From an uncultured Pelagibacteraceae bacterium (lineage in GTDB: Bacteria > Pseudomonadota > Alphaproteobacteria > Pelagibacterales > Pelagibacteraceae): DNA of 64,000 nucleotides. Below, piece after piece: positions 1 through 10,300 of the stretch. Below the pieces are notes generated by a model that was not told where the DNA came from, searched no databases, and saw only the letters and a program-made list of their open reading frames with translations. The DNA lies in contig CACNVR010000003.1 of assembly GCA_902623975.1 (NCBI GenBank), positions 1 to 64,000 on the forward strand. Reading direction: 5' to 3'. Both the position numbers and the translations under genes were made by a program. Every line of letters starts with the position of its first letter. Position 1 is the stretch's first letter.

Positions 1-1538
1 TGCTGACCAAGTAACGAGCTTACATTTCCTAATTGACCTGGTTTATCAGGTAATGAGATCCACAGTGTTGTATTATACTTTTTAACCTTTTTTTCTTTCT
101 GTTCTCCTCTATCGTGCCAATATCTACGAATAGCGGCCCTAGCTTTTCCAGTTTTTGTAACAGGTATCCAATGCAAAGATGGTGACTGGTTTTTTGATGT
201 GATGATATTAACTCTATCTCCATTTCTTAAAATAGTTTGAAGTTCACTTTTATTACCATTGATCTCACAGCCTATAGCAGTATCACCTACTTTTGTGTGC
301 ACAGCGTAAGCAAAATCAATCGGTGTAGCATCTTTGGGAAGTTTAATAACTGATCCCTTTGGAGTAAAACAAAAAACATTTTCTTGAAACATTTGAAGTT
401 TAGTATACTCATATGAGTGTTCTGGGTTTTCATTTTTTTCAATTATTTCAACAAGATCTTTAAGCCAATCATACTCTTTCCAGGTAAGTGAATTAAATTT
501 CTCAGAAGACTTATATTGCCAATGTGAAGCAATACCTCTCTCAGCAAATTCATGCATTTTATTTGTTCTAATTTGTATCTCTATAGGTTTTTTATTTGAT
601 CCAATAACTGCGGTATGAATTGATTTATATCCATTAATTTTTGCAGAGGAAATATAATCTTTGAATTTTCCTGGTATACAGTTGTATTTTTTATGTATAA
701 TGCCAAGTGTTTTATAGCAGTCATCTACACTATCTAAAATTATTCTGAATCCAATGATGTCTGTGATTTGTTCTAAGGAAACTCTTTTTTTTTGAACTTT
801 TCTCCAAATCGAAAATGGAGTTTTTTCCCTTCCATATATTTGTGAATTTATATTATTTTGAACTAATAATTGATTAAATTCTTTAGATAAATTTTCAAAT
901 ATATCTTTTTTATCTAACTTAATTTCATCTAACCTTTTTTGAATTAATGAACGAGCTTCATTATTTAAAATTTCAAATGAGAGGTCTTCAAGTTCATCTC
1001 TAATTCTATGCATTCCCATTCTATCTGCCAAAGGTGCATAAACTTCCATTGTTTCTTGAGAAATTCTCTTTCTTTTTTCTTCTTTACTAATCGCTTTAAT
1101 AGTTCTCATGTTATGAAGCCGATCAGCAATTTTTACTAATAAAACTCTAATATCTTTTGAAGTAGCTAAAATCAATTTTCTAAAATTTTCAGCTTTTGAA
1201 TTTGAAGATGCAGTATTTTCTAAAACAGATATTTTTGTAACTCCATTAACTAAATCTGCTACTTCATCACCAAATTCACTCCGAATTGTTTCATAGGTAG
1301 CGTAAGTATCTTCAATCGTGTCATGTAGTAACCCAGTTGTAATTGTAGCACTATCTAATTTTAATTCTGTTAGAATATTTGCTACTTCAATGGGATGAAC
1401 TGAATAAGGGTCACCCGATGCTCTTTTTTGATTACTGTGAGCTTTAACAGCAAAATTATATGCTTTATTTAATTTTTCAGGGTTTAAAAATTTATTATAA
1501 ACTTTTACTTTATTTATTAATTCTTCAGGATTAAGCAT
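1..1538 (-). CDS. rel: Bifunctional (p)ppGpp synthetase/hydrolase (Rel/SpoT homologue), 3' end cut by window
   Basis: This gene is absent from the ORF track because its stop lies outside the window; I read it from the reverse complement. It starts at the ATG at 1538 (MLNPEELINKV) and stays open for 512 codons to position 1. The N-terminal HD hydrolase domain carries the HD pair at H72-D73 (LLHDTIEDT). A synthetase domain follows (GREKTPFSIWRK, then EIQIRT and ASHWQYK), then a TGS domain, and the reading frame leaves the window just after a PDKPGQLG segment that resembles the start of an ACT-type regulatory region. In this family the enzyme makes and degrades (p)ppGpp in the stringent response. 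Both catalytic halves look intact, so it is probably the cell's single bifunctional Rsh. It follows folK by 19 nt and is probably co-transcribed with dapA-smpB-folK. Confidence 0.95.
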   Translation of the reverse strand, partial: MLNPEELINKVKVYNKFLNPEKLNKAYNFAVKAHSNQKRASGDPYSVHPIEVANILTELKLDSATITTGLLHDTIEDTYATYETIRSEFGDEVADLVNGVTKISVLENTASSNSKAENFRKLILATSKDIRVLLVKIADRLHNMRTIKAISKEEKRKRISQETMEVYAPLADRMGMHRIRDELEDLSFEILNNEARSLIQKRLDEIKLDKKDIFENLSKEFNQLLVQNNINSQIYGREKTPFSIWRKVQKKRVSLEQITDIIGFRIILDSVDDCYKTLGIIHKKYNCIPGKFKDYISSAKINGYKSIHTAVIGSNKKPIEIQIRTNKMHEFAERGIASHWQYKSSEKFNSLTWKEYDWLKDLVEIIEKNENPEHSYEYTKLQMFQENVFCFTPKGSVIKLPKDATPIDFAYAVHTKVGDTAIGCEINGNKSELQTILRNGDRVNIITSKNQSPSLHWIPVTKTGKARAAIRRYWHDRGEQKEKKVKKYNTTLWISLPDKPGQLGNVSSLLGQ

Positions 1539-1557
1539 AGCCTATTATATCATCAAA

Positions 1558-2055
1558 TTAGATTTGTTTAATAGATCTAATGTCTCTATTTGATAGTGAA
1601 AGTATAAGTGTCTTTAAATTATCTTTTAATATTGGGTGTTTCCATGCTTTATTTATCTCAAATAACGGGAAGAGAACAAAATTTCTTTTATGTAGCCTTG
1701 GATGAGGTAGATAAATCAATTTTTTTGATTTTTTATTCTTATAGTCTAATATGTCAATATCACATTCACGAGGTGCATTTTTTGTATTTTTTTTTCTACC
1801 TAAATGAGCCTCTATTTGTTTGCATTTTTTTAGTAATTTGGTTGGAGATAAAATCGTAGATACCTCTAAAACTATATTTAAAAATTTTGGATTTCTAGGA
1901 TTGGGCCAAGATAGAGTTTCGTAATAACTAGAGGATTTTAATATTCTGATATTATTTTGAATCAATTGAAACTTTGCTTTTTCAATATTTTCTCTTTTAT
2001 TACCTAGATTAGAACCTATTCCTAAATAAATCCTTTTAACTTGATTTTCTAACAT
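1558..2055 (-). CDS. folK: 2-amino-4-hydroxy-6-hydroxymethyldihydropteridine pyrophosphokinase (HPPK)
   Basis: Transfers pyrophosphate from ATP to 6-hydroxymethyl-7,8-dihydropterin in folate synthesis, in the cytoplasm. The 165-residue length is normal for the family. The N-terminus reads [14 protein letters not shown], and the HPPK signature [10 protein letters not shown] at about 94-103 supplies the two magnesium-binding aspartates (D99, D101). The start overlaps the 3' end of smpB by 20 nt, which implies translational coupling. The folate product is relevant to the tetrahydrofolate-linked sarcosine oxidase encoded further on, but this link is inference. Confidence 0.93.
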   Translation of the reverse strand: MLENQVKRIYLGIGSNLGNKRENIEKAKFQLIQNNIRILKSSSYYETLSWPNPRNPKFLNIVLEVSTILSPTKLLKKCKQIEAHLGRKKNTKNAPRECDIDILDYKNKKSKKLIYLPHPRLHKRNFVLFPLFEINKAWKHPILKDNLKTLILSLSNRDIRSIKQI

Positions 2056-2506
2056 ATCTTGCTTTATCTCGGTTCCAGTCTCTTTTCTTCTTAACAGCTC
2101 TTTTATCGAATTGCTTTTTACCTTTAGCTATGGCAATTTCAATTTTCGCCTTACCTTTTTTAAAATACATTTTTGTAGGAACAATGGTTAAACCTTCTCT
2201 TTGCATTTTACCAATGAGTTTATTAATTTCTTTTTTTTTAAGTAATAATTTTCTTTGATCTATTGGATTATGATTTTTATAACTTGCTTGCTTATAAGAA
2301 GCTATATGAGAATTTATTAAAAATATTTCTCCTCCTTTTTCTACAGCATAAGAGTCAGCAATATTTACTTTCCCGTTTCTGATTGATTTAATCTCAGAAC
2401 TTTTTAAAACAATTCCAGCTTCTAACAAGTCTTCAAAGAAATAATTAAAACTCGCTTTTCTATTTATACAAATTATTTTTAAACCATAGTTGGTTTTTTT
2501 ACTCAT
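2036..2506 (-). CDS. smpB: SsrA-binding protein SmpB
   Basis: Binds tmRNA and delivers it to stalled ribosomes for trans-translation. The 156-residue protein has the SmpB beta-barrel features: [20 protein letters not shown] near residue 28, then the [11 protein letters not shown] segment. The basic C-terminal tail ([17 protein letters not shown]) is the part that enters the mRNA channel. The start codon shares one base with the dapA stop (TAATG), so the two are translationally coupled. I looked for the tmRNA gene itself in the adjacent gaps and did not find it; they are too short. Confidence 0.95.
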   Translation of the reverse strand: MSKKTNYGLKIICINRKASFNYFFEDLLEAGIVLKSSEIKSIRNGKVNIADSYAVEKGGEIFLINSHIASYKQASYKNHNPIDQRKLLLKKKEINKLIGKMQREGLTIVPTKMYFKKGKAKIEIAIAKGKKQFDKRAVKKKRDWNRDKARYVRKSS

Positions 2507-3387
2507 TAAATCAATTTTGCTAAAAGCAAAGCTTTTTTTACGATCTCTTTTGTTTTGTCGGTTACTTTTACTAACGGTAGCCTCACATCATCCTCACAAA
2601 GGTGTAATAACTTAGCAGCATATTTTACAGGACTTGGGTTACTTTCAATAAACATTGCATGATGAAGTGGTTGAAGAACCTCATCTAATCTTTCTGCTTG
2701 TTCAATATCATTATCATTTGAAGATTTTGTATATTTTTGAAAGTCTGAACAAAGTTTTGGAGCAATATTGGCTGTTACACTAATTGCGCCTGAGCCCCCT
2801 CTTTTATTAAATTCAAAGGCGTTATCATCATTACCTGTCAACTGTAAAAAATCTTTACCAAGTTTTTTAACTGTTTGATTAACTCTATCTAAATCACCAG
2901 TGGCATCTTTTACACCAATTATATTTTTTAGTTCATATAACCTAGCCATTGTATCAACAGACATATCAATCACGGATCTACCTGGAATATTATAAATAAT
3001 AATAGGTATTCCACATTTATCGTTTATTGCTTTATAATGCTGATACAAGCCTTCTTGTGTGGGTTTGTTGTAATAAGGTGTAACTATCAGTGCCCCGTTA
3101 GCACCAATTCTTTCAGCATGAGTTGTAAGTGAAATTGCTTCTTCAGTGGAATTAGAACCTGTACCTGCAAATACTGGCAGTTTTCCTGAACTTTCATTAA
3201 CACATAATTCAATAACTCTCTCATGCTCATCATGACTTAATGTTGGTGATTCACCAGTCGTTCCTGCTGGAACTAAACCGTTAGTGCCATTTTTAATATG
3301 AAAATGAATTAACTTGATATAAGTTTCATCATCAAGTTTATCATTTTTAAATGGAGTGACTAAAGCAACATTTGATCCTTTAAACAT
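2506..3387 (-). CDS. dapA: 4-hydroxy-tetrahydrodipicolinate synthase
   Basis: Condenses pyruvate with aspartate semialdehyde in the lysine and diaminopimelate pathway. The 293-residue TIM-barrel protein has the expected sites: [10 protein letters not shown] at 41-50, Tyr132 in IYNIPGR and the Schiff-base Lys160 in GVKDATGD. It is the first gene of a minus-strand unit with smpB, folK and rel, and diverges from the lytic transglycosylase gene with only 42 nt between the start codons. A TATAAG box ends 5 nt before its ATG (see the promoter entry). Confidence 0.96.
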   Translation of the reverse strand: MFKGSNVALVTPFKNDKLDDETYIKLIHFHIKNGTNGLVPAGTTGESPTLSHDEHERVIELCVNESSGKLPVFAGTGSNSTEEAISLTTHAERIGANGALIVTPYYNKPTQEGLYQHYKAINDKCGIPIIIYNIPGRSVIDMSVDTMARLYELKNIIGVKDATGDLDRVNQTVKKLGKDFLQLTGNDDNAFEFNKRGGSGAISVTANIAPKLCSDFQKYTKSSNDNDIEQAERLDEVLQPLHHAMFIESNPSPVKYAAKLLHLCEDDVRLPLVKVTDKTKEIVKKALLLAKLI

Positions 3388-3429
3388 AAATACTTATAAC
3401 ATAGTTTAGAGATACATATAATAAAGATT
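3388..3429. promoter_or_regulatory. Divergent promoter region between dapA and the lytic transglycosylase
   Basis: This 42-nt gap must carry promoters for both directions. On plus there is a perfect TATAAT at 3417-3422, seven bases before the ATG at 3430. On minus, TATAAG (reverse complement of 3393-3398) lies five bases before the dapA ATG. Neither has a good -35 match at normal spacing. Transcription would begin at or within two bases of each start codon. Box matches come easily in DNA this AT-rich, so the call is tentative. Confidence 0.45.
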
Positions 3430-5637
3430 ATGATTAAAAAAATCTTATTTTTAATAGGTTTAATAAGTTTAATAAATGTTTGCACACTAACCTTCGCAGA
3501 CCTAATTCCTCCTAAAAAACCTGGACAGACTAAAGAAGAAACTGAAAAAAAATTATTAATAGACATATTAAAACCACTTCCAAAACCAATCAAAAAAACT
3601 GTTTCAGAAAAGACTGAAAAAAAGATAGTTATTAAAAAAGATAAAAAAAATGTTCTAATTTTACCTAAGAAAAAGCCTTTAATAGCGGGCACTAAAAAAA
3701 CATCTGATATTAAAATATCAAAATATTATAAAAAAAAAGATTTCGCTTTAGCAAAAAAAGCTATCTCAGAAATGAAGAAAAATAATTGGCCAGGTGCTTT
3801 AAATTTAGCAAAAAAAGCAAAAGATAAATCTATATATGACTTCATTCAATGGAGACATCTGTTAACTAAAGGAAATAAGGCTTCATATTACGATTATAAA
3901 AGTTTCATAGATAAAAATGAAAAATATCCAAGAATTGGTCGAGTTAAATATCTTGCAGAACATAAACTATCTACGGAGACGGTTGCGCCAAATAAAATAA
4001 TAGATTGGTTCAGTGCTTCTCAACCTTTAAGCGGATTTGGAAAAATGATACTTGGAGAAAGTCATATTTTAGTAGGAAATAAAGATAGAGGTATCAAATT
4101 AATTAAAGATGGATGGATTACCGCTGACTTAAGTAAAACTGATCTGAGATTTTTTAGAAAAAAATTTAGAAAATATTTGAATGCTGATGACTATATTAAA
4201 AGAGCAGATTATCTAGCTTGGAATAATAAATATTGGGATCTTAAAAGAATTTTAAGATATCTGCCAAAAGATTATGAACTTTTATATAATGCGAGACAAT
4301 TGCTTATGAGTAAATCTTATGGTGTTGATAACGCAATCTCTAAAGTCCCAGCTAAATTTAAAAATGATGCAGGTTTAAATTATGATAGGTTAAAATGGAG
4401 AAGAAAAAGAGGTAGAGTTGATAGTTCAGTCGAAATATTGCTAAAAATAAAAAATACAAAAGATTATCTTGTTAGACCAGATAAATGGTGGTTTGAAAGG
4501 GAAATTATCTCAAGATCTTTAATTTATAAAAAAAAATTTGAACTAGCTTATAAGATATCAAGTAATCATGGTATGACTGAGGGTCCAGAATTTGCTGCTG
4601 CAGAGTGGATGAGTGGTTGGATTGCTTTAAGTTTTCTAGATGATCCTCTATTAGCTAAAGAACATTTTGAAAATTTTTATGAAAATGTTGGCTATCCGAT
4701 AAGCGTTGCTAGAGGAGCTTACTGGTTAGGAAAAACACATCAGAAATTAGGTAATAAAGAATTATCTTTAGAATGGTTTAAGAAATCATCAAACTATCTG
4801 ACAACTTATTATGGTCAATTAGCATTTAGAGAAATAAATCCAGATGCCACATTTGAACTTTCAAAAGATATGGATGTAAAAAAAGAGTATCGTGATTATT
4901 TTTTTAAAAAAGAAATCGTTAAATTAGTTTATTTATTAGATGAGCTTAATGAGGATAAGTATGCTAAACATATTTTAAGATTTTTAGCCAAGGATAACAT
5001 TGAAAGTGGAAGTGAAATTCTAGCTGCTGAACTTGCTTCTAATATAGAACGTTATGATTTTGCTATTCAAATTTCTAAAATAGCATCTTATGAAAAAAGA
5101 TTTCATAATAAATATAACTATCCTATTATTAGTACACCAAAATATATCAATGGACGAAAAATTCCAGAAAGTGCTTTTATATTATCTATCATCAGACAAG
5201 AAAGTGAATTTGATTTAGGTGCTAACAGTCATGCTGGAGCGAAGGGTTTAATGCAACTAATGCCATATACTGCTAAATTAGTTGCAAAACAAGCAAAGCT
5301 ACCCTACTCTAGGTCAAAGCTTACTACCGATCCTGAGTATAACATTAATTTAGGTTCACATTACATAGCTGGTTTAATCCTTGAATATGATGGAGCTTAT
5401 CCTTTTGCGATAGCTGCTTATAACGCAGGTCCCAAAAGAGTAAGATATTGGAAAAGATTAAATAAAAATCCTCAAAAAGATCAAATAAGTTATGTTGATT
5501 GGATAGAACTTATAAAATTTAAAGAAACTAGAAATTATGTTCAGCGTGTTTTAGAAAATTACAATGTTTATAGATATATATTAGAACAAAAACCAATCCC
5601 TATGAAAGATTTTTTTAAAAATAACCCACTTTTTTAG
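3430..5637 (+). CDS. Periplasmic soluble lytic murein transglycosylase (Slt family)
   Basis: Cleaves the MurNAc-GlcNAc bond in peptidoglycan non-hydrolytically. The 735-residue protein begins with a signal peptide (MIKKILFLIGLISLINVC, probable cleavage after TFA), then a lysine- and proline-rich linker to about residue 100. A long alpha-helical superhelical region follows, and the C-terminal SLT domain spans about 575-700. The catalytic glutamate is Glu591 in IIRQESEFD; the family motifs GAKGLMQLMP and AIAAYNAGP follow. The overall design matches E. coli Slt70. The stop is one base from the 3' CCA end of a convergent tRNA-Ser gene, leaving no room for a terminator. A perfect TATAAT just before the ATG suggests a very short or absent 5' leader. 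Confidence 0.93.
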   Translation: MIKKILFLIGLISLINVCTLTFADLIPPKKPGQTKEETEKKLLIDILKPLPKPIKKTVSEKTEKKIVIKKDKKNVLILPKKKPLIAGTKKTSDIKISKYYKKKDFALAKKAISEMKKNNWPGALNLAKKAKDKSIYDFIQWRHLLTKGNKASYYDYKSFIDKNEKYPRIGRVKYLAEHKLSTETVAPNKIIDWFSASQPLSGFGKMILGESHILVGNKDRGIKLIKDGWITADLSKTDLRFFRKKFRKYLNADDYIKRADYLAWNNKYWDLKRILRYLPKDYELLYNARQLLMSKSYGVDNAISKVPAKFKNDAGLNYDRLKWRRKRGRVDSSVEILLKIKNTKDYLVRPDKWWFEREIISRSLIYKKKFELAYKISSNHGMTEGPEFAAAEWMSGWIALSFLDDPLLAKEHFENFYENVGYPISVARGAYWLGKTHQKLGNKELSLEWFKKSSNYLTTYYGQLAFREINPDATFELSKDMDVKKEYRDYFFKKEIVKLVYLLDELNEDKYAKHILRFLAKDNIESGSEILAAELASNIERYDFAIQISKIASYEKRFHNKYNYPIISTPKYINGRKIPESAFILSIIRQESEFDLGANSHAGAKGLMQLMPYTAKLVAKQAKLPYSRSKLTTDPEYNINLGSHYIAGLILEYDGAYPFAIAAYNAGPKRVRYWKRLNKNPQKDQISYVDWIELIKFKETRNYVQRVLENYNVYRYILEQKPIPMKDFFKNNPLF

Positions 5638-5638
5638 A

Positions 5639-5730
5639 TGGCGGAAGAGGAGGGATTCGAACCCTCGGTACAAGTTTCCTCGCACGGTCATTTAGCAAAC
5701 GACTGGTTTCAGCCTCTCACCCACTCTTCC
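5639..5730 (-). tRNA. tRNA-Ser (anticodon GCU)
   Basis: The reverse complement folds as a class II tRNA. The acceptor stem GGAAGAG/CTCTTCC is followed by discriminator G and an encoded CCA. The anticodon loop TTGCTAA carries GCU, for AGC and AGU codons. There is a long variable arm, as in all tRNA-Ser, and a T-arm with GGTTCGAATCC. The 92-nt length includes CCA. The 3' end lies one base from the stop codon of the convergent lytic transglycosylase gene. Confidence 0.96.
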
Positions 5731-5755
5731 AGGAAATTTGTCACTTCTGATTGTA

Positions 5756-5784
5756 TTGAATAATCAATATTTATAAAGTAATTA
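5756..5784 (+). promoter_or_regulatory. Candidate promoter of the sox operon
   Basis: In the 63-nt gap between the tRNA-Ser 5' end and soxB there is TTGAAT (5756-5761), a 17-nt spacer, then TAATTA (5779-5784), nine bases before the ATG. An alternative -10 is TATAAA at 5772-5777. Both are weak matches in AT-rich DNA. The gap is too short to hold a glycine riboswitch. Confidence 0.3.
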
Positions 5785-5793
5785 TTCATAAAT

Positions 5794-7047
5794 ATGAAAA
5801 ATAAGTACTCTTTATTTTCTTTGGTTAAAAATGCTTTTTCGTATCATGAAAATTGGGAAAAAGCATGGAAAGATCCTGAGCCAAAAAAAGAATATGACGC
5901 CATTATTATAGGTGGAGGTGGTCATGGATTAGCTACCGCATATTATCTCGCAAAAAAACATAATATGAAAAATATTGCAGTTGTAGAAAAGGGTTGGATT
6001 GGTGGTGGAAATACTGGAAGAAATACCACAATAATAAGATCGAATTATCTCTGGGATGCAAGTGCTGGGCTATACGACCATGCTTTAAAAATTTGGGAAG
6101 GTTTATCTCAAGAATTAAACTATAACGTGATGTTTAGCCAAAGAGGAGTGATGAATCTTGCACACAATTTACAAGATGTTAGGGATTTAAAAAGAAGAAC
6201 GCATGCAAATAGATTGAATGGTATTGATGCAGTTTATCTTAATACGCAAGAAGTTAAAAAATTTTGTCCGATAATAAATACATCGCCTGATATTCGTTAT
6301 CCAGTTTTAGGAGGAACACTTCAAAAAAGAGCTGGTACTGCACGTCATGATGCTGTGGCATGGGGTTATGCTAGAGGAGCTGATGAAATGGGTGTAGATA
6401 TAATTCAAAATTGTGAAGTAAAAGGGATTAAAAGAAATGGTGATACTGTAGAGGGAATTGAAACTACAAGAGGTTTTATAAAAACAAAAAAAATAGGAGT
6501 TGTTGCTGCTGGTCATTCAAGCTTGATAGCTAATATGGCTGGTTTAAGATTACCATTAGAAAGTAAACCGCTGCAAGCTTTAGTCTCTGAGCCTGTCAAA
6601 CCAATTATAGATACAGTAGTAATGTCCAATGCTGTTCATGCTTATGTCAGTCAATCTGATAAAGGTGAGTTGGTTATAGGTGCCGGCACTGATGATTATG
6701 TCTCTTATTCTCAGAAAGGAAGTCATGATATAGTCGAAGGTACCTTAAATGCAATTTTAGAATTATATCCAATATTTAGTAGAATGAGAATGTTAAGACA
6801 ATGGGGTGGAATCGTGGATATCTGTCCTGATGCTAGTCCAATAATAAGTAAAACAAGCATTAAAGGATTATATTTTAATTGTGGATGGGGTACGGGAGGA
6901 TTTAAAGCAACTCCTGGATCAGGAGATTTGTTTGCTCATACAATTGCAAACGATGAACCTCATAAATTAAATGCTGCATTTAATATTAATAGATTTGTTA
7001 GTGGTGATCTTGTTGACGAACATGGTGCAGCTGCAGTGGCACACTGA
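5794..7047 (+). CDS. soxB: Sarcosine oxidase, beta subunit
   Basis: This is the FAD- and FMN-binding catalytic subunit of heterotetrameric sarcosine oxidase, which demethylates sarcosine to glycine in the cytoplasm. The 417-residue protein has an FAD-binding Rossmann motif near residue 39 ([16 protein letters not shown]) and [10 protein letters not shown] near 70. His185 in [10 protein letters not shown] corresponds to the histidine that binds FMN covalently in characterised SoxB. The C-terminal [14 protein letters not shown] motif is typical of the family. The stop overlaps the soxD start by one base (TGATG). The operon fits the known SAR11 need for a glycine source, since glycine betaine degradation passes through sarcosine; that link is inference here. 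Confidence 0.96.
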   Translation: MKNKYSLFSLVKNAFSYHENWEKAWKDPEPKKEYDAIIIGGGGHGLATAYYLAKKHNMKNIAVVEKGWIGGGNTGRNTTIIRSNYLWDASAGLYDHALKIWEGLSQELNYNVMFSQRGVMNLAHNLQDVRDLKRRTHANRLNGIDAVYLNTQEVKKFCPIINTSPDIRYPVLGGTLQKRAGTARHDAVAWGYARGADEMGVDIIQNCEVKGIKRNGDTVEGIETTRGFIKTKKIGVVAAGHSSLIANMAGLRLPLESKPLQALVSEPVKPIIDTVVMSNAVHAYVSQSDKGELVIGAGTDDYVSYSQKGSHDIVEGTLNAILELYPIFSRMRMLRQWGGIVDICPDASPIISKTSIKGLYFNCGWGTGGFKATPGSGDLFAHTIANDEPHKLNAAFNINRFVSGDLVDEHGAAAVAH

Positions 7048-7322
7048 TGTTTATAATTAATTGTCCTTATTGCGGTGAAAGAGAGCAAAGTGAATTTAAA
7101 GCTGGTGGAGAAGCTCACATAATTAGACCTAAACAACCAACTGAATTAAGTGATGACCAGTGGGCAGAATATCTGTTTATGAGAAAAAATATAAAAGGTA
7201 TTCAATTCGAAAGATGGGTTCACACACATGGATGTAGAAAATGGTTTAATGTAGTAAGAGATACATCCAACGATGATATTAAAGCAATTTATAAAATGGG
7301 TGAGAAGCCTCCAATAATATAA
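7047..7322 (+). CDS. soxD: Sarcosine oxidase, delta subunit
   Basis: Small zinc-binding subunit of heterotetrameric sarcosine oxidase, 91 residues, a normal length. The zinc ligands are visible as C6-PY-C9 near the N-terminus and H59 with C63 in WVHTHGCRKWFNVVRDT. It lies between soxB (one-base overlap) and soxA (3-nt gap), the usual order in this operon. No separate catalytic role is known for delta; it stabilises the complex. Confidence 0.95.
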   Translation: MFIINCPYCGEREQSEFKAGGEAHIIRPKQPTELSDDQWAEYLFMRKNIKGIQFERWVHTHGCRKWFNVVRDTSNDDIKAIYKMGEKPPII

Positions 7323-7325
7323 GCA

Positions 7326-10300
7326 ATGGTAAAAAATTTAAGAGTCAAAACTAGTAAATTTATTGACGAAACTTATAAAATTTCTTTTAAATTTAATGGA
7401 ACAACATACTATGGATATAAGGGAGATACTCTAGCCTCAGCCTTGCTAGCAAATGACATTCATTTAGTTGGAAGAAGTTTTAAATACCATAGACCACGTG
7501 GAATAATGACAGCAGGCTCAGAGGAACCAAATGCTATAGTGCAACTTCATAATAATACATCAAGAACTGAACCAAATGTGAGAGCCACAGAAGTAGAAAT
7601 TTATGAGGGATTAGAAGCCTCAAGTCAAAATTGTTGGCCAAGTGTAAATTTTGATATAGGTGGTATTAACAATTTTTTGAGTCCAGTGTTGCCTGCAGGT
7701 TTTTATTACAAAACTTTTATGTGGCCAGCAAGTTTCTGGGAAAAATATGAGTATTTTATAAGAAAATCTGCAGGGTTAGGAAAATCTCCTACAAAACCTG
7801 ACCCTGATATTTATGAACATAAATATATTCATTGTGATGTACTAGTTGTTGGAGCTGGTATTTCTGGAATTATGGCAGCAAAAACAGCAGCAAAGAATGG
7901 ATTTAAAACACTTTTGGTTGATGAAAAATCTTATTTAGGAGGATCTACTATTTATCAAAATTCTGAGCTTTTTAAAATTAATAACCAAGTGTCGAGCTCA
8001 TGGTTGGAAAAAGAAATTAATGAAATTAAAAAATTTGCAAACCTTGAAATAAGAACAAGAACAAGTGTAGCAGCTTTTCATGGATATAACTTTTTATTAG
8101 CCCGAGAAAATTTAACAGATCATCTCCCATTAGATCAAAGAAATAATAAAACTCGTCAAAGATTGCTTAAAATAAGAGCAAAAAAAGTTATAACTGCTAC
8201 TGGATCTCTAGAGAGACCATTAATTTTTGATAATAACGATCGTCCTGGTATTTTGCTCTCCTCAGCTATCGAAAAATATGCGAATTTTTTTGGTGTTGCA
8301 TGTGGCCAAAAAAATATTCTTTTCACAAACAACGATAGTGCTTATGAAACAGCTATAAGCTTGTTTCAAAAAGGTATACATATTGAAGCTATAATTGATA
8401 ATAGAGAGGATATTGACTCAAAATTAATAAAAGAAACTGAAAAAAATAATATCAAAATCTACAAAGGATATACAATCATAAATACCACTGGTTATAAAAG
8501 GATTAATAAGATTATAATTATGCAGCTTTCAAAAGATGGACAAAAGGTAGTGGGTTCTAAAAAATCTATTACATGTGACTGTCTTGGTGTCGCTGGAGGA
8601 TGGACTCCCGCTGTACATCTTTTTACACAATCAGGTGGTAAATTAAAATTTAGAGATGAAGATCAAGTTTTTATTCCAAATAAATATCCATCAGATCAAA
8701 TTAGTATAGGCTCATGTAATGGTGATTTTACTTTAAATGAAATATTATCAAGCATACCTGAAATACTAAAAGATTTTTTAAATATAAAAAAAACAGACTA
8801 TGATAATCTTGAAGTTCAGTCTTCGTTTAACAAGTCAAAAAGAAATATATGGCTACTTCCATCAGATAAAATTATAGGAAAAACAAAACCATTTGTTGAT
8901 TACCAAAATGATGCTACAGCAAAAGATATCAAGTTAGCATTAAGAGAAGGCTTTAGATCAATAGAACATGTTAAAAGATATACAACTACTGGTATGGGGA
9001 CTGATCAAGGAAAACTTGGTAATATGCATGCATTAGGAATTATTTCTGAAACAGCTGGATCTAAAATGGGTGAACTTGGTACAACAACTTTTAGACCGCC
9101 CTACACTCCTCTTACATTTGGTACTATTGTTGGAAGAAATGTTGGTGAATATTTTGATATTTTCAGAAGAACTCCAATTCATGATTGGCATATTAAGAAT
9201 AACGCTGAATTTGAAAACGTAGGGCAATGGAAGAGAGCTTGGTATTATCCAAAAAATGGTGAAAATATGCATGAAGCTGTCCAGAGGGAAAGTAAAGCAG
9301 CTAGAGATAGTGCGGGTATATTAGATGCATCTACATTAGGTAAAATTGATATTCAAGGGACTGATGCTTCTGAATTTTTGAATAGAGTTTATACGAATGC
9401 TTGGTCAAAACTTTCTATTGGAAAATGCCGATATGGTTTAATGCTCAATGAAGATGGTATGGTTTATGATGATGGGGTTACAACAAGATTAGACGAAAAC
9501 CATTATATAATGACTACGACAACTGGTGGAGCTGCAACAGTTTTAGGAAAACTAGAGGATTATCTACAAACTGAGTGGCCAGAATTAGATGTTTATTTAA
9601 CATCTGTAACCGACCATTATGCAACTATAAGTGTTTGTGGGCCAAACAGTAAAAAAATTGTTTCTACTGTAATCCCTGATCTTGATTTCTCAGATGAAAG
9701 TTTCCCTCATATGTCTTTTAAAAATGCAAAAATTGATAAAATTAAATGCAGAGTAATGAGAATAAGCTTCACTGGAGAACATAGCTACGAAATAAATGTT
9801 CAAGCAAATTATGGTAAATCTGTATGGGAAAAATGTATTGAAGTAGGAAAAGAATTTAACATTACTCCATATGGGACTGAGACTATGCATTTATTAAGAG
9901 CTGAAAAAGGATTTATTATTGTTGGTCAAGATACGGATGCAACTATGACACCTATCGATTTACAAATGGATTGGATAGTCAGTAAAAAGAAATATGATTT
10001 TATAGGAAAGAGATCCTTATATAGATCTGATACAATAAAGGAAGACAGGAAACAATTAGTTGGTCTACTCACAGAAAATCCAGATGAGGTACTAGAAGAA
10101 GGTGCGCAAATTGTGGCTGATGTTAAAAAAACACCAGTTGAGATGTTAGGTCATGTAACCTCAAGCTACTACAGTCCAAACTTAAAAAAATCAATTGCTC
10201 TTGGGGTTATTAGAGGTGGAAAAAATATGTTGGGTCAAAAATTAATTATTCCAATGGAAAATAAACAAATTAATGTAACTGTTGCGGACCCAGTATTTTT

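Noticed and set aside
29-223. 64-residue minus-strand ORF
   Set aside because: It lies in another frame inside the rel gene, which is open from 1538 to the window edge and has clear HD, synthetase and TGS motifs.
3388-3429. Possible tmRNA near smpB
   Set aside because: Neither this gap nor others around smpB can hold a one- or two-piece tmRNA.
5731-5793. Possible glycine riboswitch before soxB
   Set aside because: The gap is only 63 nt, too short for a glycine aptamer, and I see none of the conserved stem sequences.
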